A stretch of 64,000 nucleotides of DNA from Tupaia tana (GCA_026018925.1 JAKSZU010000012.1:28385814-28449813); one strand, 5' to 3'. Numbered from the stretch's first letter, positions 46,536 to 59,625 are shown. Notes: generated from the letters alone by a model not told the origin. A program made the numbers and translations.

Positions 46536-46620
46536 TTGGGTTATTAGAAAGTCATGATGCATTTTTGCATCCACACCCTAAAGCAAAACAAAACAAAACA
46601 AAAACTCTAAAAAAAACCTA
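46536..46620. mobile_element. Half MITE joined to a SINE tail at the L1 deletion joint
   Basis: 46536-46570 is one arm of the 80-bp MITE (ttgggttattagaaagtcat...), preceded by TA. It is joined at 46571 to a SINE 3' end (ccacaccctaaagc plus A-rich tail). The block sits exactly where the L1 jumps from ORF1 to mid ORF2. Confidence 0.6.
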
Positions 46621-49011
46621 TAGTATTTTTATACACTAATAATCAATAAACTGAGATAGAATCGAAGAAAGAAATTCCACTTACAATAGCCCAAAAACTA
46701 TTAAAAGATATCTAGGAATAAGCTTAACCCAAAAAAATGAAAAAGACTTCTACAAGGAAAACTATGAAATACTTGAAAAAGAAATTAGAAATGATACAAA
46801 AAAGTAGAAAAACATCCTGTGTTCCTGGATTGGAAGAATTAACATATTCGAGATGTCACTCCTACCCAAATTAATCTACAAATTCAATGCAATTCTGATC
46901 AAACTACCAGAGACCTTTCTCATGGAATAGGAAAAAAATCATAAAATTTATTTGAAATCATAAAAGATCCTGTATTGCCAAAGCAAAACTGTACAAGAGG
47001 AACAAGTGGAGGCATCTCACTTTCTGACCTCAAAATATATTATAAAGCTATGATAATCAAAACAGCATGGTTTTAACAGGTAGACCAATGAAACAGAATT
47101 GAGAAACCCCAAATATACCCCAAAACACAGAGAAACTGATCCTTGATAAAGGGTACAAGAGAATCCAGTGAGAAAAAAAATCCCTTCAGCAAATGGTGCT
47201 GGGAAAACTGGATATCCCCTGCAGAAGAATGAAACTGGACCCCTATCTCTCATTATTAACAAAAATCAACTCAAAATGGATTAAGTGTCAGAATATAAAT
47301 CCTCAAACTATAAAACTACTGGTGGAAAACACAGAAACTCTTGGAGTAGTTGGAGTAGGCAAAGACTTCTTAAAGAAGACCCACAAAGTACAGGCAATAG
47401 TTCCAAAAAAAGACTACATTAGGGTAAAAAGCTTTTGCACAGAAAAATAAACAAAAAATAGAGTAAGGATAAAATCCTCAGAGTGAGAGAATATATTCTC
47501 AAACTATACCTCAGATAAGGGATTGATAATCAGATCAGAATAAACAAGAAACTCAAGTAACTTATCAGCAAATTATAATAATAATCAATTCAATTAAAAG
47601 ATGAAGAACAAACAGCTCTCCAAGGAAGACATATGAACAGCCAAAAATCATATGAAAACATACTCAAACATAAGGGAAATGCAAATCAAAACAGCAATGA
47701 GATACCATTTAAGCCCAGTCAGAATGGCTAAAATTTTTAAAAATAAAGAATGATAACTGCTGGTAAGGCTGTGGTGAAAAGGGAACTCTCCTACACTGTT
47801 GGTGAAAATGTAAATTAGTACAACTACTGTGGAGAACAATAGGGAGGTTCCTTAGAAACCTACAAATAGGACCAGTAATTCCACTCTTAGGTATCCCAGA
47901 GGATAGGAAACCCTCAATCGAAAAGACACTTGCACACTATGTTTATAACAGCATTATTTATAATTACTAGACTATAGAACCAACCCAAATGTCCAAAAAT
48001 CGATGAGTGGATTGAAAAAAATGTGCATATGCTCTGTGGAATACTACTCAGCCATGAAAAGAAAACAATGAAACTCTGACATTTGATATAAAGTGGATGA
48101 ATTTGGAAGACTTAACAGTAAGCTAAGCAAGCCAGGCTATGAAAGACAGGCTTTGTAGGTCCCCACTCAATATATACCAAATGTCTATTCTCTATAACAG
48201 AAACTAGAAGATTAAGAGCATGGAGGACAACTGCAGATGCAAGAGATAGTACAGGGCAGTGGGCCATAGGGGGTGGGTTATAGGGGCCCTGAGGGAGGAG
48301 AACAGGAACAAAACAAACAATACATTTAATTGACACAAAAATGAAAAGTTATCTGTTGATGATAATGTATATGGTAATGTCATCATCTTGACTGAAAGGC
48401 ACTGTATCCGTGCTGGAGAAAACCATGTTGCACACTCTAAAGATGTACAGTGATTCTGGCTGTATCCCTCAGGTGTCCATTGATCCCAAAACTGATAATC
48501 ATGAAAATGACTGTAGATACTAAAAAATCTCAGGTGCTTCTCTCAACCAGTTTTAGTAAGACAAAAAGAGCTACCACTCTGCACTGCCAGGAGTTGAGTT
48601 CCAACACTTACTCACTGATTTCCATTACTGTCACACTCCTCCTCCATCTGTCTCATTCCAGTGTTATCATATTATAAACTGTAATAACCTGGTAGTATAA
48701 ACCTGAATGTAACAAGTCAATATTAAAAATAGATAGTTCATGTGTGATATCCCTTTAGCTACTTTCCCATTAGGATGCCTACTTTCCTTTATTTCAAGTA
48801 GTGTTTGACCACAGGCACCCCAGCCACCTGGTAACATTCCATACATTGGCCCTTCTTCCTCCAGTGATATCACTCAGCCTTGGGAGATGATGTTGGTTGA
48901 ATATTTTAAGGAATCCCTTGTTTCTCTTATTAGAATGCAGCATTAAAAAGCATACTTTATGTACCCCACTCAAAGTGTGTTGTTGGTTCTGCACCCTGAA
49001 AAGGCAGGATA

Positions 49012-49260
49012 GCAATGTGGATAAAACATTCTATATTCCTGCTTCCTAGACTGAAAACTCCACTCTGTCACTTGCTAGCCACTTTGCCCCAGCCAAATTA
49101 TGTAAACTCTCCAGCCTTTAATTTGTCTACTAATAACATGGAGGTAATAGTCCATACATCACAGAGATGTTTTGATTTTAAAAGAGAAAATATGTGAAAG
49201 TGCTTAGCATAATGCTTGGCAGGTGGGTGCGCAATACAATGTAGCTAATAAAAAATGTGA
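49012..49260 (+). mobile_element. MIR
   Basis: cactctgtcacttgctagcc, atcacagagatg and gtgcttagcataatgc follow the MIR consensus. Confidence 0.78.
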
Positions 49261-51438
49261 AACTATTTTCTCTGCTTCATCCTACACATCTAGATTATTC
49301 CAAATGATGTACAAAAATAGGTATGATTTGGAGACCAAGGGGGGAAAAGGCAAAAGACAGCTTGTCCTGCATTGCCTGAAGCCTTTCTCTGCTCCTCCCA
49401 TGACCTCCCCCTGAAGATAGCATAGCTGGTGACTGTACACAACAGGGCTCTTCTCATCCCACTGTGATGAGGAACTCCCTGTTTTTTCCGTTGTATCTTA
49501 GATCTCAAATTTAGCATTTGTTTTGCTTGCTCACTCTTTTTTCTTCCTTATCACTAATGTGGAAAGGTCTCCCTTATTTGCTAACAATCCTTAAGACCTC
49601 TGTTGCAAGGCAATAACTCATGCCAATTGAAATTAGATTAAGGATGGAATGGAAGTGGCTGTAACAAATATCCTTTGTTCAGGCTAAATTGCTGATTTTG
49701 GCTGTTTTCCTATTAGTATCTTTTTTCAACTTTAATTCCTAGAAACATGAACATGTATTTGGTCCCAGATCAGAACTTAAGATACTAAGTATGAGTGAGA
49801 CCATATTATGTAAAGTTGATCTCCTTCCTCAAACCCTCAATGCCCTAATATTTTATTCCTCAAGGCCTTATCCTAATGGGTCACCACACCAAATGTGTAG
49901 CTTGTGTTAACAGTAGTCTTATATATCCCAAGAACTGTTTCTTAGGTGTAGTCTTAAATGAAAGGTGTTATTTGCCAAACTTAAGACAAACCTACCTTTG
50001 GCTACCACTTTCTGTTCCTCCCCTCAATAAAGGGCTTCGAAGCTAAGAAGTGGACATATCCTTATCCTGTATACTATCTCTACCTAGCTTTTTGGCATTT
50101 CTCCTCAGGGCTGTGAACACTAATATTTCTCCTGAAATATTAGATAGATCAGAGTGATGAAATTCTGTACTCAGGATCTAATCCACAATAGTAGACATTC
50201 TCTCTATTGGCCACACAGTAAACAAACACTCCCCTGGTTCTCACTTCTAACCATGCTGCATACATTTTCTCCTTCCATTTACCTCCTGGAGAACCCTGCC
50301 TTGACTGAGTCCACCAGGAGCCAGCATAGCCTTGATGTGGATCCTCTGGAGTTTTCTATTAAAAAAAAATTCCTGAAAATGATTATAAACCATATTGAAA
50401 CCAAAAGGAAAATAAAAATAAATAAATAAACATGAGACTCCCATATGATGGAACAGACTGAGATTGAGTGAAATAGAAAGTTCCGGTTCACCACCAGATT
50501 ACAAGAACCCTCCTGTGTACAGCTTCTGGGTCAGATCATTTTGGTGCTAGATCATGAGGAAAAAAAATAAATAAAACAGGTAAAACTCTTAAAGCAGACA
50601 GGTGGTAAATGGTGAAAAATGAAATCAGGATAATTTGAAGACTTACTGCATGTATTCTGGAAACTCAAGGGGAAGCATCACTGCTTAAGGAACTGAAGTA
50701 AAACCTGAGCACCCATTACACTTCCATAACTAATCCCAAGATGTGTGAGAATTTTCAACCCTATTTAAAAGATGGGGACTACATAAATCAAATCAGAGCT
50801 GTGTTAACAGTAAAAGTACTAATGCATGATTCATCTGAATGTAGCCTTTCTGTTTATGATAACCATGTGCATGCCTCAGAATCCCCCACTCAAGCCAAAT
50901 ATGCTCCCAATCAACCCTACTGCTTTTTTCCTATAATTCTTCTTGATTCCTGAAAACTATCTCTTCAACATACCAAAGTTAACTTACCTCTCCCTCTTTG
51001 CTTTAAACCAGAGTAGTTACATGTACAAGTTTCCTGTCTCACTTCCCTCATCCTCTCATCATTTCCAGAAGATCTTGATATCAATAATATGTGGCCAATT
51101 ATGGCCATATCTGGCTACCTCTTTATAGTCAGTTTATCTCCTCCTTTCTGAGGGGACTCTAGTCTTGAAACTGCATCAGCCCAACACCAAACCCCCATGT
51201 CAGTTACCCACATCTCTGGAGTATATTCTGTTCAGTTTTTTTTCTCATGCTCTATATCTGCAAGTATACATTCCTTTCCCTTAAAACAAGGGGGATTTTT
51301 ACAGCAACCTTCAGGAGGAAAATAAATAATGGCAAAATGATAAAATATGAACAATGCACAGTTATGAAGTAGAGTACTTTCCTTTCCAATAACCTCCCTT
51401 GGGAACCCTACTTCTCCCTTAGGTACCCCCCATCCTGC

Positions 51439-51467
51439 TTTTCCCTGGACACCCTGACTTCCCTTGG
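51439..51467 (-). promoter_or_regulatory. Invariant 29-bp block, unit 4
   Basis: Same block, about 7.5 kb upstream of receptor copy 4; about 3.7 kb of that distance is the old L1. Confidence 0.35.
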
Positions 51468-51663
51468 CCTCTATACAACTACCAAACACTGTAACTCCTC
51501 CTGAGAGTGGGTTTGCTTTGTTTTCTGGCCCCTAGGGCTTTCCAGATTGCAGGATGAGGCAGGTGCTTAGTGACTGAAGAATCTTTGTTTCCTCGAGTCT
51601 TCTGAGGATACCTAAGAGTGAGTTTAAGAATATGGAAAGGAAAGTCAAAGGCCCAAGATGGGT

Positions 51664-51825
51664 TAGATTTGTGAAAGTCACTATGTGCCAGGCACCCTCT
51701 TAAATGTTTATCAATGATTATTTCATTCAGTTTTCACCACCTGCCACTAGGACATCTACATTTTATAGGTGTAAGTGACGTATACAAAAGGTCACAAAAG
51801 TAGTAAGCCAGAAAGTCAAGAGTCT
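51664..51825 (-). mobile_element. MIR
   Basis: ctatgtgccaggcaccctc ... cattttataggtgtaag, antisense MIR paralogous to 8705-8865. Confidence 0.75.
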
Positions 51826-52505
51826 CATTCTAGAAAGCGTAAGTCTTTTCATTTTGTTATGCAGCAATTCATACAAAGTGATCTCTAAGTCTACTGTGCT
51901 CAGTGACTTCTCGGTAGCTATTCTGGTTAAATTATTCTCATGATACTCTGCTTTTGCAGAGACAGGAAATAGAATGTAAGCTAGGAAGATAAGATTTTCA
52001 ACTTGGGGGGAAAGCATGAACCTCAGCAAAAAGTACCAAAAGGCAAGATATTCTCCAAATAGAGAATAAACCAGAGGCTTACAGAGTTGGGAGCTTGAAA
52101 GAAATGAAAATAAAAAGGCAAAAGTGGTACACAAGGCCATAACTTCTGCCCAGACATCAACATGAAGATTTTGACTGAGCAGTAAGAAAGGTAAGGAAAG
52201 AAGCACAAGATATTAAATTTTTTTAAATTTCTTTTTAATGACAAAGGATACAGAACCACATGGAAATGAAAGATCAGAAGATGATTTTGCAGGCTCTCAG
52301 GTCTATTCCCTAAGTTTGAAGTGGAGACAAGGTTATTCAGGATGTATATGATGAGATATATGTATCAGTTAAATGTTAATTTAATAGCATACTAATATAA
52401 TTTAATAATGTACATTAATTACATGTCAGTTAAAATTTATAAATACATGTTTTTATAATACCTATACATATATATTGAGTACAGAGTGGTTTTGCTTTTT
52501 AGGGG

Positions 52506-52772
52506 GTTTTTTGGGTTTTTTTGTTTTGTTTTATAGTTTTTACTACAGAGCACATGTGGTCACCAGAGAGGAAGAGAGAGAAAGTGAGAAATCACTCCCC
52601 TGAGGGAGGGTCACACTAAAGTCCCTTCTCCCCAACTCTCCTCTTGGGATTTTGGGCACACATGCACACGTGCCCGGTATGATTCTCAAGCCACATGGTC
52701 CAGGACTTGAACTGCAGAGTTGGCCATATGGGATCTAGTGCCTAAAACTCCACACCATTTGTTGGCCCCCCC
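52506..52772 (-). mobile_element. tRNA-derived SINE, old
   Basis: Minus-strand copy, actacagagcacatgtgg through the head ending ccatttgttggcc. Confidence 0.86.
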
Positions 52773-53009
52773 AAAAGGTACTTTCTAATGCACAAATACT
52801 TTGTGTAATGATAGATGATGGCAATTAACATACTATTTCTCAGAGACTTATTATTCCTTAGTGATGTGAACATTTAAAATCCCCTCCTTTCATTATGAAA
52901 TATACATCAAATTGTCATCGACTATTGGCTACTCTACTATGCTATAGTCCTCTAGAACTAAGCTGCACCTGTATTGACTGCTGTGAATGTTCTCAAATCA
53001 AATGAAGTT

Positions 53010-53490
53010 ATTTTGGGTTAACTTGTGTTAAACTCTCACTAACAGGAACTAGGGAAGGCCATGAAAGGGGTACATATGCCTATTAACAAAAACTGCCACT
53101 GAACTCTACCAAAATCACAACCTTGCACAAAGACCAATGCAACCTTGGAAAACAAACAAACAAAACTAATACTTTATGAGAATATGTGTCCAGAAATAAC
53201 TGTCCAATCAATAACAATATTGTTGGCAACAATGACAGCAATAACATCAGTTCACCATTATATTGATCCTGGTAACAAAAAAATAAATTAATTTTAAAAA
53301 TTTATCCCAATATAACTTAAGTAATCTCGCTTCATTTTGTGTAAAAGACTTTTGGATTCTCTTAACTCCCAGAACACAATCATAGTTTGCTATCACAATT
53401 GCAATATTACCACTGAATAAACTTTTGATTTTAGTCTTAACCTCTGCCTGTTATTTAGAGATTGGCATATTTGGTGCCCACGTGTGAGAC
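53010..53490 (+). mobile_element. Possible old class II endogenous retrovirus LTR end with primer binding site
   Basis: An AATAAA signal (near 53416) is followed about 50 bp later by ttggtgcccacgtgtgag at 53471-53488. This resembles the tRNA-Lys primer binding site of HML-type (class II) retroviruses with one base missing. The left LTR border is a guess. No gag, pol or env frames follow, so this is at most a decayed solo or truncated remnant. Confidence 0.3.
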
Positions 53491-53540
53491 CAAAGCAAGC
53501 TTAGCTCAGATCAGCAACCCCTGGAATTGAGTGCAAGTTG

Positions 53541-53823
53541 TTTATTTTTTTTATTTATTTTTTTTTTTTTGGAGAGGTTTTTTTGCTATAGGGCGCGTGC
53601 GCTCGCCAGACAGACAGAGAGAGACAGAGCGATAGAAAGCAGGAAATCACCCCCCAGGAGGGATGGCCACGCCGCAATCCCTTCTCCTCCATTCTCCTCT
53701 CGGGATCTTGGGCACGCACGCACACGCGCCCGGCGTGAGTTTAAGCCGCCGGGTCCGGGACTCGAACCGCAGTCGACTACGTGGGAGTCCAGCGACATAG
53801 CCATTACACTAACTGCTGGTCCC
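53541..53823 (-). mobile_element. Young tRNA-derived SINE
   Basis: CpG-rich minus-strand copy (gcgcgtgcgctcgcc; gtccgggactcgaaccgcag), among the youngest in the window. Confidence 0.93.
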
Positions 53824-54460
53824 ACCAATGAAGCCTTTTATCTCGCTGCTTCCACAGCTTACCTTTCCTTCCATTTTGAATCTCCTCTCAGATTCTTGGA
53901 CTCTGTGAGTTCTTTTGATTGTATTCAGGCTCTGGTTTTGATATAAAGCCTTCTTGGATTTTTATGGAAGCTTCCTTTATATAGGCATAAATTGATTAAA
54001 TCATTGGTCACTGGTGATCAACTTAACTTTCAGCCTCCTTTACCTCCCTGGAGGTAAGGAGTAAGACAAGAAATCCCTACCCTTTAATCATGCCTTGGTC
54101 TTTCCTGTGACCATGCCCAATCTTCAGGCTTCCTACTGATGCCAGGCAACCACCAATTCACTAGCATATGGAAAGATGCTTATCACATTGGAAATTCCAA
54201 GGATTTGAGGAATTGTATGCCAGCAAAGACCAGATATATATTTTATATAATACAGAGAAACCATGAGACACATTTTTGTTATTTTAAACTACAAAATTTT
54301 GAGGTAATTTATTACACACCAAAAAATAATACATTAGCTAACCACATGCCTATACTTTCACTTTATGGCAAAAGAATGATTATAGCGATAATCAGAAGAC
54401 TTCTAAAGCAAATATAGAAGTTAGATCAATGGAAAAAAAATAACCTTGGGCTTGTTTCAT
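53824..54460. other. Unassigned non-coding stretch
   Basis: No gene or clear repeat seen. A 92-codon open frame at 54139-54417 has no recognisable motifs. Confidence 0.4.
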
Positions 54461-54770
54461 AGGACAAGAATTAAGAACCATGAGTAGGTAGTTGGACTCA
54501 CTCTTGGCCAGCAAAGGTTTGAATCCCAGTCCCAGAGACATAAAAAACATGCAGGTGAATGTGTATGTTCATGTCCTAAATCCTGACAGGATGGAGAAAA
54601 GAAGGAAAAGAGATGGTTGTATGATCACATGCCCCACTGAGGGGTGCTTTAACTAATTAACATGGGTAGTTAAATAGCTTAGTTTAACTAATTAGCCTGA
54701 CTAGTTAAACTAGCTTAGTTTCACTCTCTCTCTGACAAGCATATGAATATCTACAGAAGTCTTAGTTTGG
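54461..54770 (+). mobile_element. tRNA-derived SINE split by an AACTAA-type repeat tract
   Basis: Old SINE. At its CT-rich body the sequence breaks at ggggtgctt, runs 70 bp of AACTAATT/CTAGTT repeat (54651-54720), then resumes with tcactctctctctgacaagc. Confidence 0.75.
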
Positions 54771-54800
54771 AGCTGACAATTTTCCCTTAGATAAAGTATG

Positions 54801-55815
54801 AAAACTAACTTAACTAACTAAACTACTTAAACTAATCAGTTAGGTAAACTAACTAGGTAAACTAAACTAATAAACTACCTTAACTAAATTGCTAAACTAT
54901 CTTAACTAAGTGACCTAGCTAAGCTAGCCAAACCAGGTAAACTGAACTAGATAACTAGCTTAACTAAACTTAGTTTAACTAGCTTGACTAACTTAACTAG
55001 ATTAAGTTAAATTTAACTAGTTAAACCAGCTAAACTACCTGAACTAACTAGCTATAATAAGTTAACTAGCTTAACTAACCGACTATATTGGCTTAAGTAG
55101 TTTAATTAACTAACTTAAATTATACTGGGTAAACTAGTTAAATTAATTTAATCAAACTAGCTAAACAAACTAATCTATATAGGCTAACCAACTTAACTAA
55201 TTGAGCTAACTAAACAAGCTTAAATAACTAGCTTCACTATTTAATTAGCTAAATTAACTAGTTAAACTTGACAACTAGCTCAACTTGCTAGTTAAATCAG
55301 CTTACCTAATTAAAGTAGTTAAACTAACTTAACTGGTTAAACTAATTTAAACTAAGTAAATAACTAGCTTAACTAAATCAGTTTCATTAACTAGCTAAAC
55401 TGCATAGCTAAGTGAGCTTAACTAGACAAACAAGCTAAACTAATTAAACTAGATAGTTAAACAGCTTAATTGGCTTAACTAATTCGCATGGCTAGTTAAA
55501 ATAACTTCATTGACTAGCTAAACTACCTAAAATAACAATTAGCTTAGTTAGCTAGCTTGACTAAACTAGCTAAACTATTAACCAATTAACTAGATAATTA
55601 GGTTGTTGGAAAAATCATGGTGTATTTTTCAATGTTTTTCTATGCAAAAATATGTCAAGACTTTCCCCATGACCTAGTAGCTTACTAGCTAAACTAGCCT
55701 AACTGTCTAGATATACTTGGTAAACTAGTTAAATTAACTAAACTAGCTAAAGAAGCAAATCTATGTGAGCTAACTAACTTAACTAGCTAAACTATCTAAA
55801 TTAGCTTAACTAAAC
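54801..55815. repeat. Degenerate AACTAA/CTAGTT tandem array, main block
   Basis: About 1 kb built almost only of AACTA, CTAGC, TTAACT and AGTTTA words in both orientations, with no fixed period. Rich in short palindromes such as TTAACTAGTTAA. A MITE is inserted at 55598-55677. Stop codons occur in every frame. Confidence 0.9.
55598..55677. mobile_element. 80-bp mariner-type MITE in the AACTAA array
   Basis: ttaggttgttggaaaaatca ... ctttccccatgacctag with central caatgtttttctatg. Same length and arms as the copy at 9278, more diverged. Confidence 0.7.
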
Positions 55816-57814
55816 CAGCAGTCCCCAATCTTTTTGAAACTGGCAAGATAGTTTTTTCATACACCACAGGGAGGGAGAATGGTTTCAGGATGATTTAAGC
55901 ACATTACATTTATTGTTTGCTTTATTTTTGTTATTATTACATTGTAATGTGTAAAATAATTATACAACTCCCATAATGCAGAATCCACCAGAGCCCTAGG
56001 ATTGCTTTTCTACAACTAGACAGCTTCATCTGGGTCACGAGATAGGAGAAAGTGACACCAGAAGTGTGTTGCTTATGTCCAGTTCAATCCATAATCTTAT
56101 TTTAGTTGTCACTGAAGAAAACCTTGCTTCATAAAGATTAGATGTTAGAAGTGGAAGCAAGCTTTTCAGTGCTTTTGTGGCTGTGGCCGTCTCAGGATAT
56201 TCTGCCTTGACTTTAATCCAGAAAGTATGGAGATTTGAAGTTATCTAAAAATACTTTTAAAGTCATCATTATTTGCGATCTCAAACAGTTAATCCTCTTC
56301 TAGCATGGACAAAGTCGATTCAAATGGTTTATTCACTAGTGGGTCTCAGATCCATTCCATCCCAGTTGGGGTTCTTTTGTGGTTAGGAAGTAATGCTCAA
56401 ACTCTTGAAAGGTGAAACACTAGCACACCAAATGACCAATTCTATTTTCCTGTTATGTAATCATTCAAAGACTTTAATAGTTCTGCAGTTGTGGTGTTGG
56501 TGGCAACAAAAGTACGCAAAACATATCCTCAAGTATGCCCTTCTGAAAAACATATCACAAAAAAACAAGCTTTGTTTCCTTGTTGTCAACATTGGTAGCT
56601 CATCTACCTGGATTGCATACGACAGTGATTCATTAATCCTCTCTAACAATTGTGTCTCAATATCCTCTGCTATTTCATCAATTTATGTAGTTATGGTGCT
56701 AGATAAAAGAGAAACACATGCACCTTTTGAACTACAGCCTCTCCTAAAAGTTCATAACAAATGTCCTTCAGATCAACTCTTCACCAATAGTAAAGGGCTT
56801 CTTAGCTTTACGCACTAAGAAATGTTTCTCAATGCAAACACATTTGACCACGTGGTGGCCTTAACTAATTGCTTCTGTTCTTTATGTTCACTTTTTTTCT
56901 GATGAAAACCTCCAAAGTGTTGTCTGTTAATACAGGATGCTTAATCTCCATATGGCAAAGCAGTTTTGAAGGTTTCATAGCTTTGTAGGCTAGCCAGTTG
57001 CCCCATGTTGCACAAAGCAGACTTGAATGTGAATCACCTATTGCAATGAATTTGTAATTTAAGTAAGACTTTTGGCATTTTCTTTTAAATGCATCTTTCT
57101 TTCCTTTTTTTTTTTTTTTTTTTTTTCAGTTTTCTTGTATTTTGTATCTTACAGTCTGCTGCTCTCTCATCTCTGGATCTTCCCCTCTTTTCAAAGAAGT
57201 TCTCCTGGCAACATTTGGTTTGTACACATTTTGGCTAGAATAAGCCTGTGGCCTTACCAAAACTGACTGAGACAAGTGTGAAAGAGGTGCAGATGGAAAT
57301 GGTAAATGAAATAAAGGGCAGATCACATGCAAACTAAAATAAGTATAAGATTCTAAATTAAAGCCTGCCACCAGATGCAGCTGAACAATTGAAGTACATC
57401 AACTTACTTGAACCACACAGCCTGCCACCAGATGCATCTTAATTGTCTCTTGCCACTCAATGATATGAATCTGCAAGTAGTAACTGACTTGCTAACCTAT
57501 CAAACCTCTTTGCTAATGTTAATCAGTATTTACTGCCATTCCCCAGAGCTAGCATTACCACCTTCTTAGGTTCTCATGAGGAGTACACAACCTATATCCC
57601 TTGCACATATAGTTCTCAATAGGGTTTGCGCTGCTGTAAGAATCTAAGGCTAGCGCTTACCTGACAGGAGGCAGAGCTCGGGCAGCAATGCAAGTCATGG
57701 GGAATGGCTGTAAACACAAATGAAACTTCACTCACTCACCTGCTGCCCATATCCTGCTGTGTAGCCTGGTTCCTATCAGGTATTGGTCTGTGGCCTGGGG
57801 GTCAGGAACTTCTG
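55816..57814 (-). mobile_element. hAT/Charlie (MER1/Charlie3-like) DNA transposon
   Basis: 2.0-kb element. The left end cagcagtccccaatcttttt and the right end (read on the minus strand) cagaagttcctgacccccag match MER1/Charlie terminal repeats, including the subterminal cctgttaggaacc-like block. Perfect 8-bp target duplication AACTAAAC at 55808-55815 and 57815-57822, the hAT size. On the minus strand a decayed transposase is seen near 56461-56720: residues like EIAEDIETQLLERI then a degenerate ALQLDES-type stretch. The longer plus-strand frame at 56393-56818 is a shadow. No intact transposase. Confidence 0.8.
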
Positions 57815-57822
57815 AACTAAAC

Positions 57823-57906
57823 TAACTAGCTAAACCTGTTAAATCAACTAACTGAACTAGCTAAAGAAGCTTAACTAACTAAACTAAGCTTAATAACTAA
57901 ACTAGC
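57823..57906. repeat. AACTAA array, second block
   Basis: Continuation of the array between the hAT element and the COQ10B retrocopy. Confidence 0.85.
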
Positions 57907-59378
57907 CTGGAGGTGGCGACCGGCTTCGGAGAGACAATCAAGGCAGCTCGCACCGGTCAGAGAGCTCTGAGAAGGGTGGTCTGGGGATGCCGGCAGAGAT
58001 CAGGGACAGCAGCTGCAGCCTTACTTCCGGCGCAGGAGCCTGCGCAGAACATCAGGTATTTAGCTTCCTGTGGTACACTGATGAGCAGAGCTCTTCCACT
58101 ACATAACTCAATTTTGCCTGAGATATATGCAAGAACTTTCTTCAAAATTGCTGCACCATTAATAAACAAAAGGAAAGAATATTCAGAGAGGAGAATTATA
58201 GATTATTCAATGCAGGAAATGTATGATGTAGTATCAGGAATGGAGGATTACAAGCATTTTGTTCCTTGGTGCAAAAAATCAGAAGTAATATCAAAGAGAT
58301 CTGGATACTATAAAACATGATTAGAAATTGGGTTTCCACCTGTGTTGGAGCGATATACTTCAGTAGTAACCTTTGTGAAGCCACATTTGGCATCTTGTAC
58401 TGATGGGAAATTTCTCAATCATCTGGAGACTATTTGGTGTTTTAGCCCAGGTCTTCCTGGCTACCCAAGAACTTGTACTTTGGATTTTTCAGTTTCATTT
58501 GAATTTCGCTCACTTCTGCACTCTCAGCTTGCCACATTATTTTTTGCTGAAGTTGTAAAGCAAATGGTTGCTGCCTTTAAAAGAAGAGCTTGTAAGCTGT
58601 ATGGTCCAGAAACAAATATACCTCAGGAATTAATGCTTCATGAAGTTTATCACACATAAAGAGAAAAAAGAACTGGTGTCACCTATTTCTAACTTCGGTT
58701 GGTTCAGATTTAGAAGTGCTTTCATGATTTTCAGAAGTCAGAAAGCATTTATTAAACCCAGCATTGATTATAAACCTGCACCTTTGAAATTTGCACATAG
58801 AATATGGACCCACTTGTACATAGAATTATTTCAATCAAGTGTAATTCACAATAATATGTACATGATTATATTCTGCATTTACAATAATGGGATGTCGTCG
58901 CTATTGCTAAAAAACTGACATCATTCCTCTGAGCAGAAATTAAAACTATAAATTTCAGTCTTTTACTTACCATCTTTCCTAATAGAGGTTAGTTGAGATA
59001 TTCACACAATATGTATTGTATTAATCATATCACATTTAAGTTATTAAATTCAGACTATTCATAACTTATTGTTATAGGGCCTACCATATGCCTTAGGATA
59101 TTTGAGTAATCATTATATAATTGATGTAAAAGTTTTGATTTAAAAATACTGCTAATGAAGGTTTTCTGACACTTTTGATGCTTTTTTTATGAATAGTATT
59201 AGGTAATTCAGTACTATAGTGAGGTTAGCTCCCAGAAAAAGTGAATCTTTTTCTTTTTTTTCTTTTTTTTTTTTTTTTTTTTTTTTTTTGATGAGTGGTA
59301 GTGGTCCAGAGCTTTAAGCTACTTTTCCAGTAGTTTGCAACCTTCTTTCAGGTACTTTGGCTACTCTATCTTCCTTTA

Positions 59379-59625
59379 TTTTGAGGTTTTTGCCATAGGG
59401 CATGTGCACTTGCCAGATACAGACAGAGATCAAAGAAGGGAAAGTGAGAAATCATCCCCCAGAGGGATGGCCACCCTACAGTCCCTTCTCTATTCTCCTC
59501 CTGGGATTTTGGGCAAGCATGCACACATGCCTGGAGTGACCTCTAAGCCTCCAGATCCAAGATTTGAACTATGGTTGGCTGTGTGGTAAGTCAACAACTT
59601 AACCACCATGCCAACTGCTGTCCTG
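59379..59625 (-). mobile_element. tRNA-derived SINE in the COQ10B retrocopy
   Basis: Minus-strand copy, ggtttttgccatagggcatg ... ccaactgctgtcc. Confidence 0.85.

Larger units (their letters stand above)
44765..48440 (+). mobile_element. Old L1 with monomeric 5'UTR, internally deleted
   Basis: 5' end with two diverged units of about 124 bp (from about 44800 and 44924, sharing aggcctcttct and gtagacttgg/gtagatttgg). ORF1 remnants with many stops follow (about 45420-46510), including the coiled-coil and C-terminal regions. Most of ORF2 is missing; its C-terminal half resumes near 46620 and runs to about 48160, then the 3'UTR. A different 5'UTR family from the young L1. Split by a SINE at 45978-46242 and by a scrambled joint at 46536-46620. 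Confidence 0.85.
43964..52360. other. Upstream spacer of OR unit 4
   Basis: Non-coding and paralogous to the other spacers, but split by the old L1 at 44765-48440. That L1 stands where about 350 bp of spacer (compare 4600-4947) would be. MIR copies at 49012-49260 (plus) and 51664-51825 (minus). No gene seen in 49261-51438 or 51826-52360. Confidence 0.7.

Noticed and set aside
54801..55815. CRISPR-like or regularly spaced repeat array
   Set aside because: There are no constant repeats with unique spacers, the words are degenerate and in both orientations, and the context is mammalian.
56393..56818. 141-codon plus-strand open frame inside the hAT element
   Set aside because: The transposase remnant is on the opposite strand in the same place, so this is a shadow frame.
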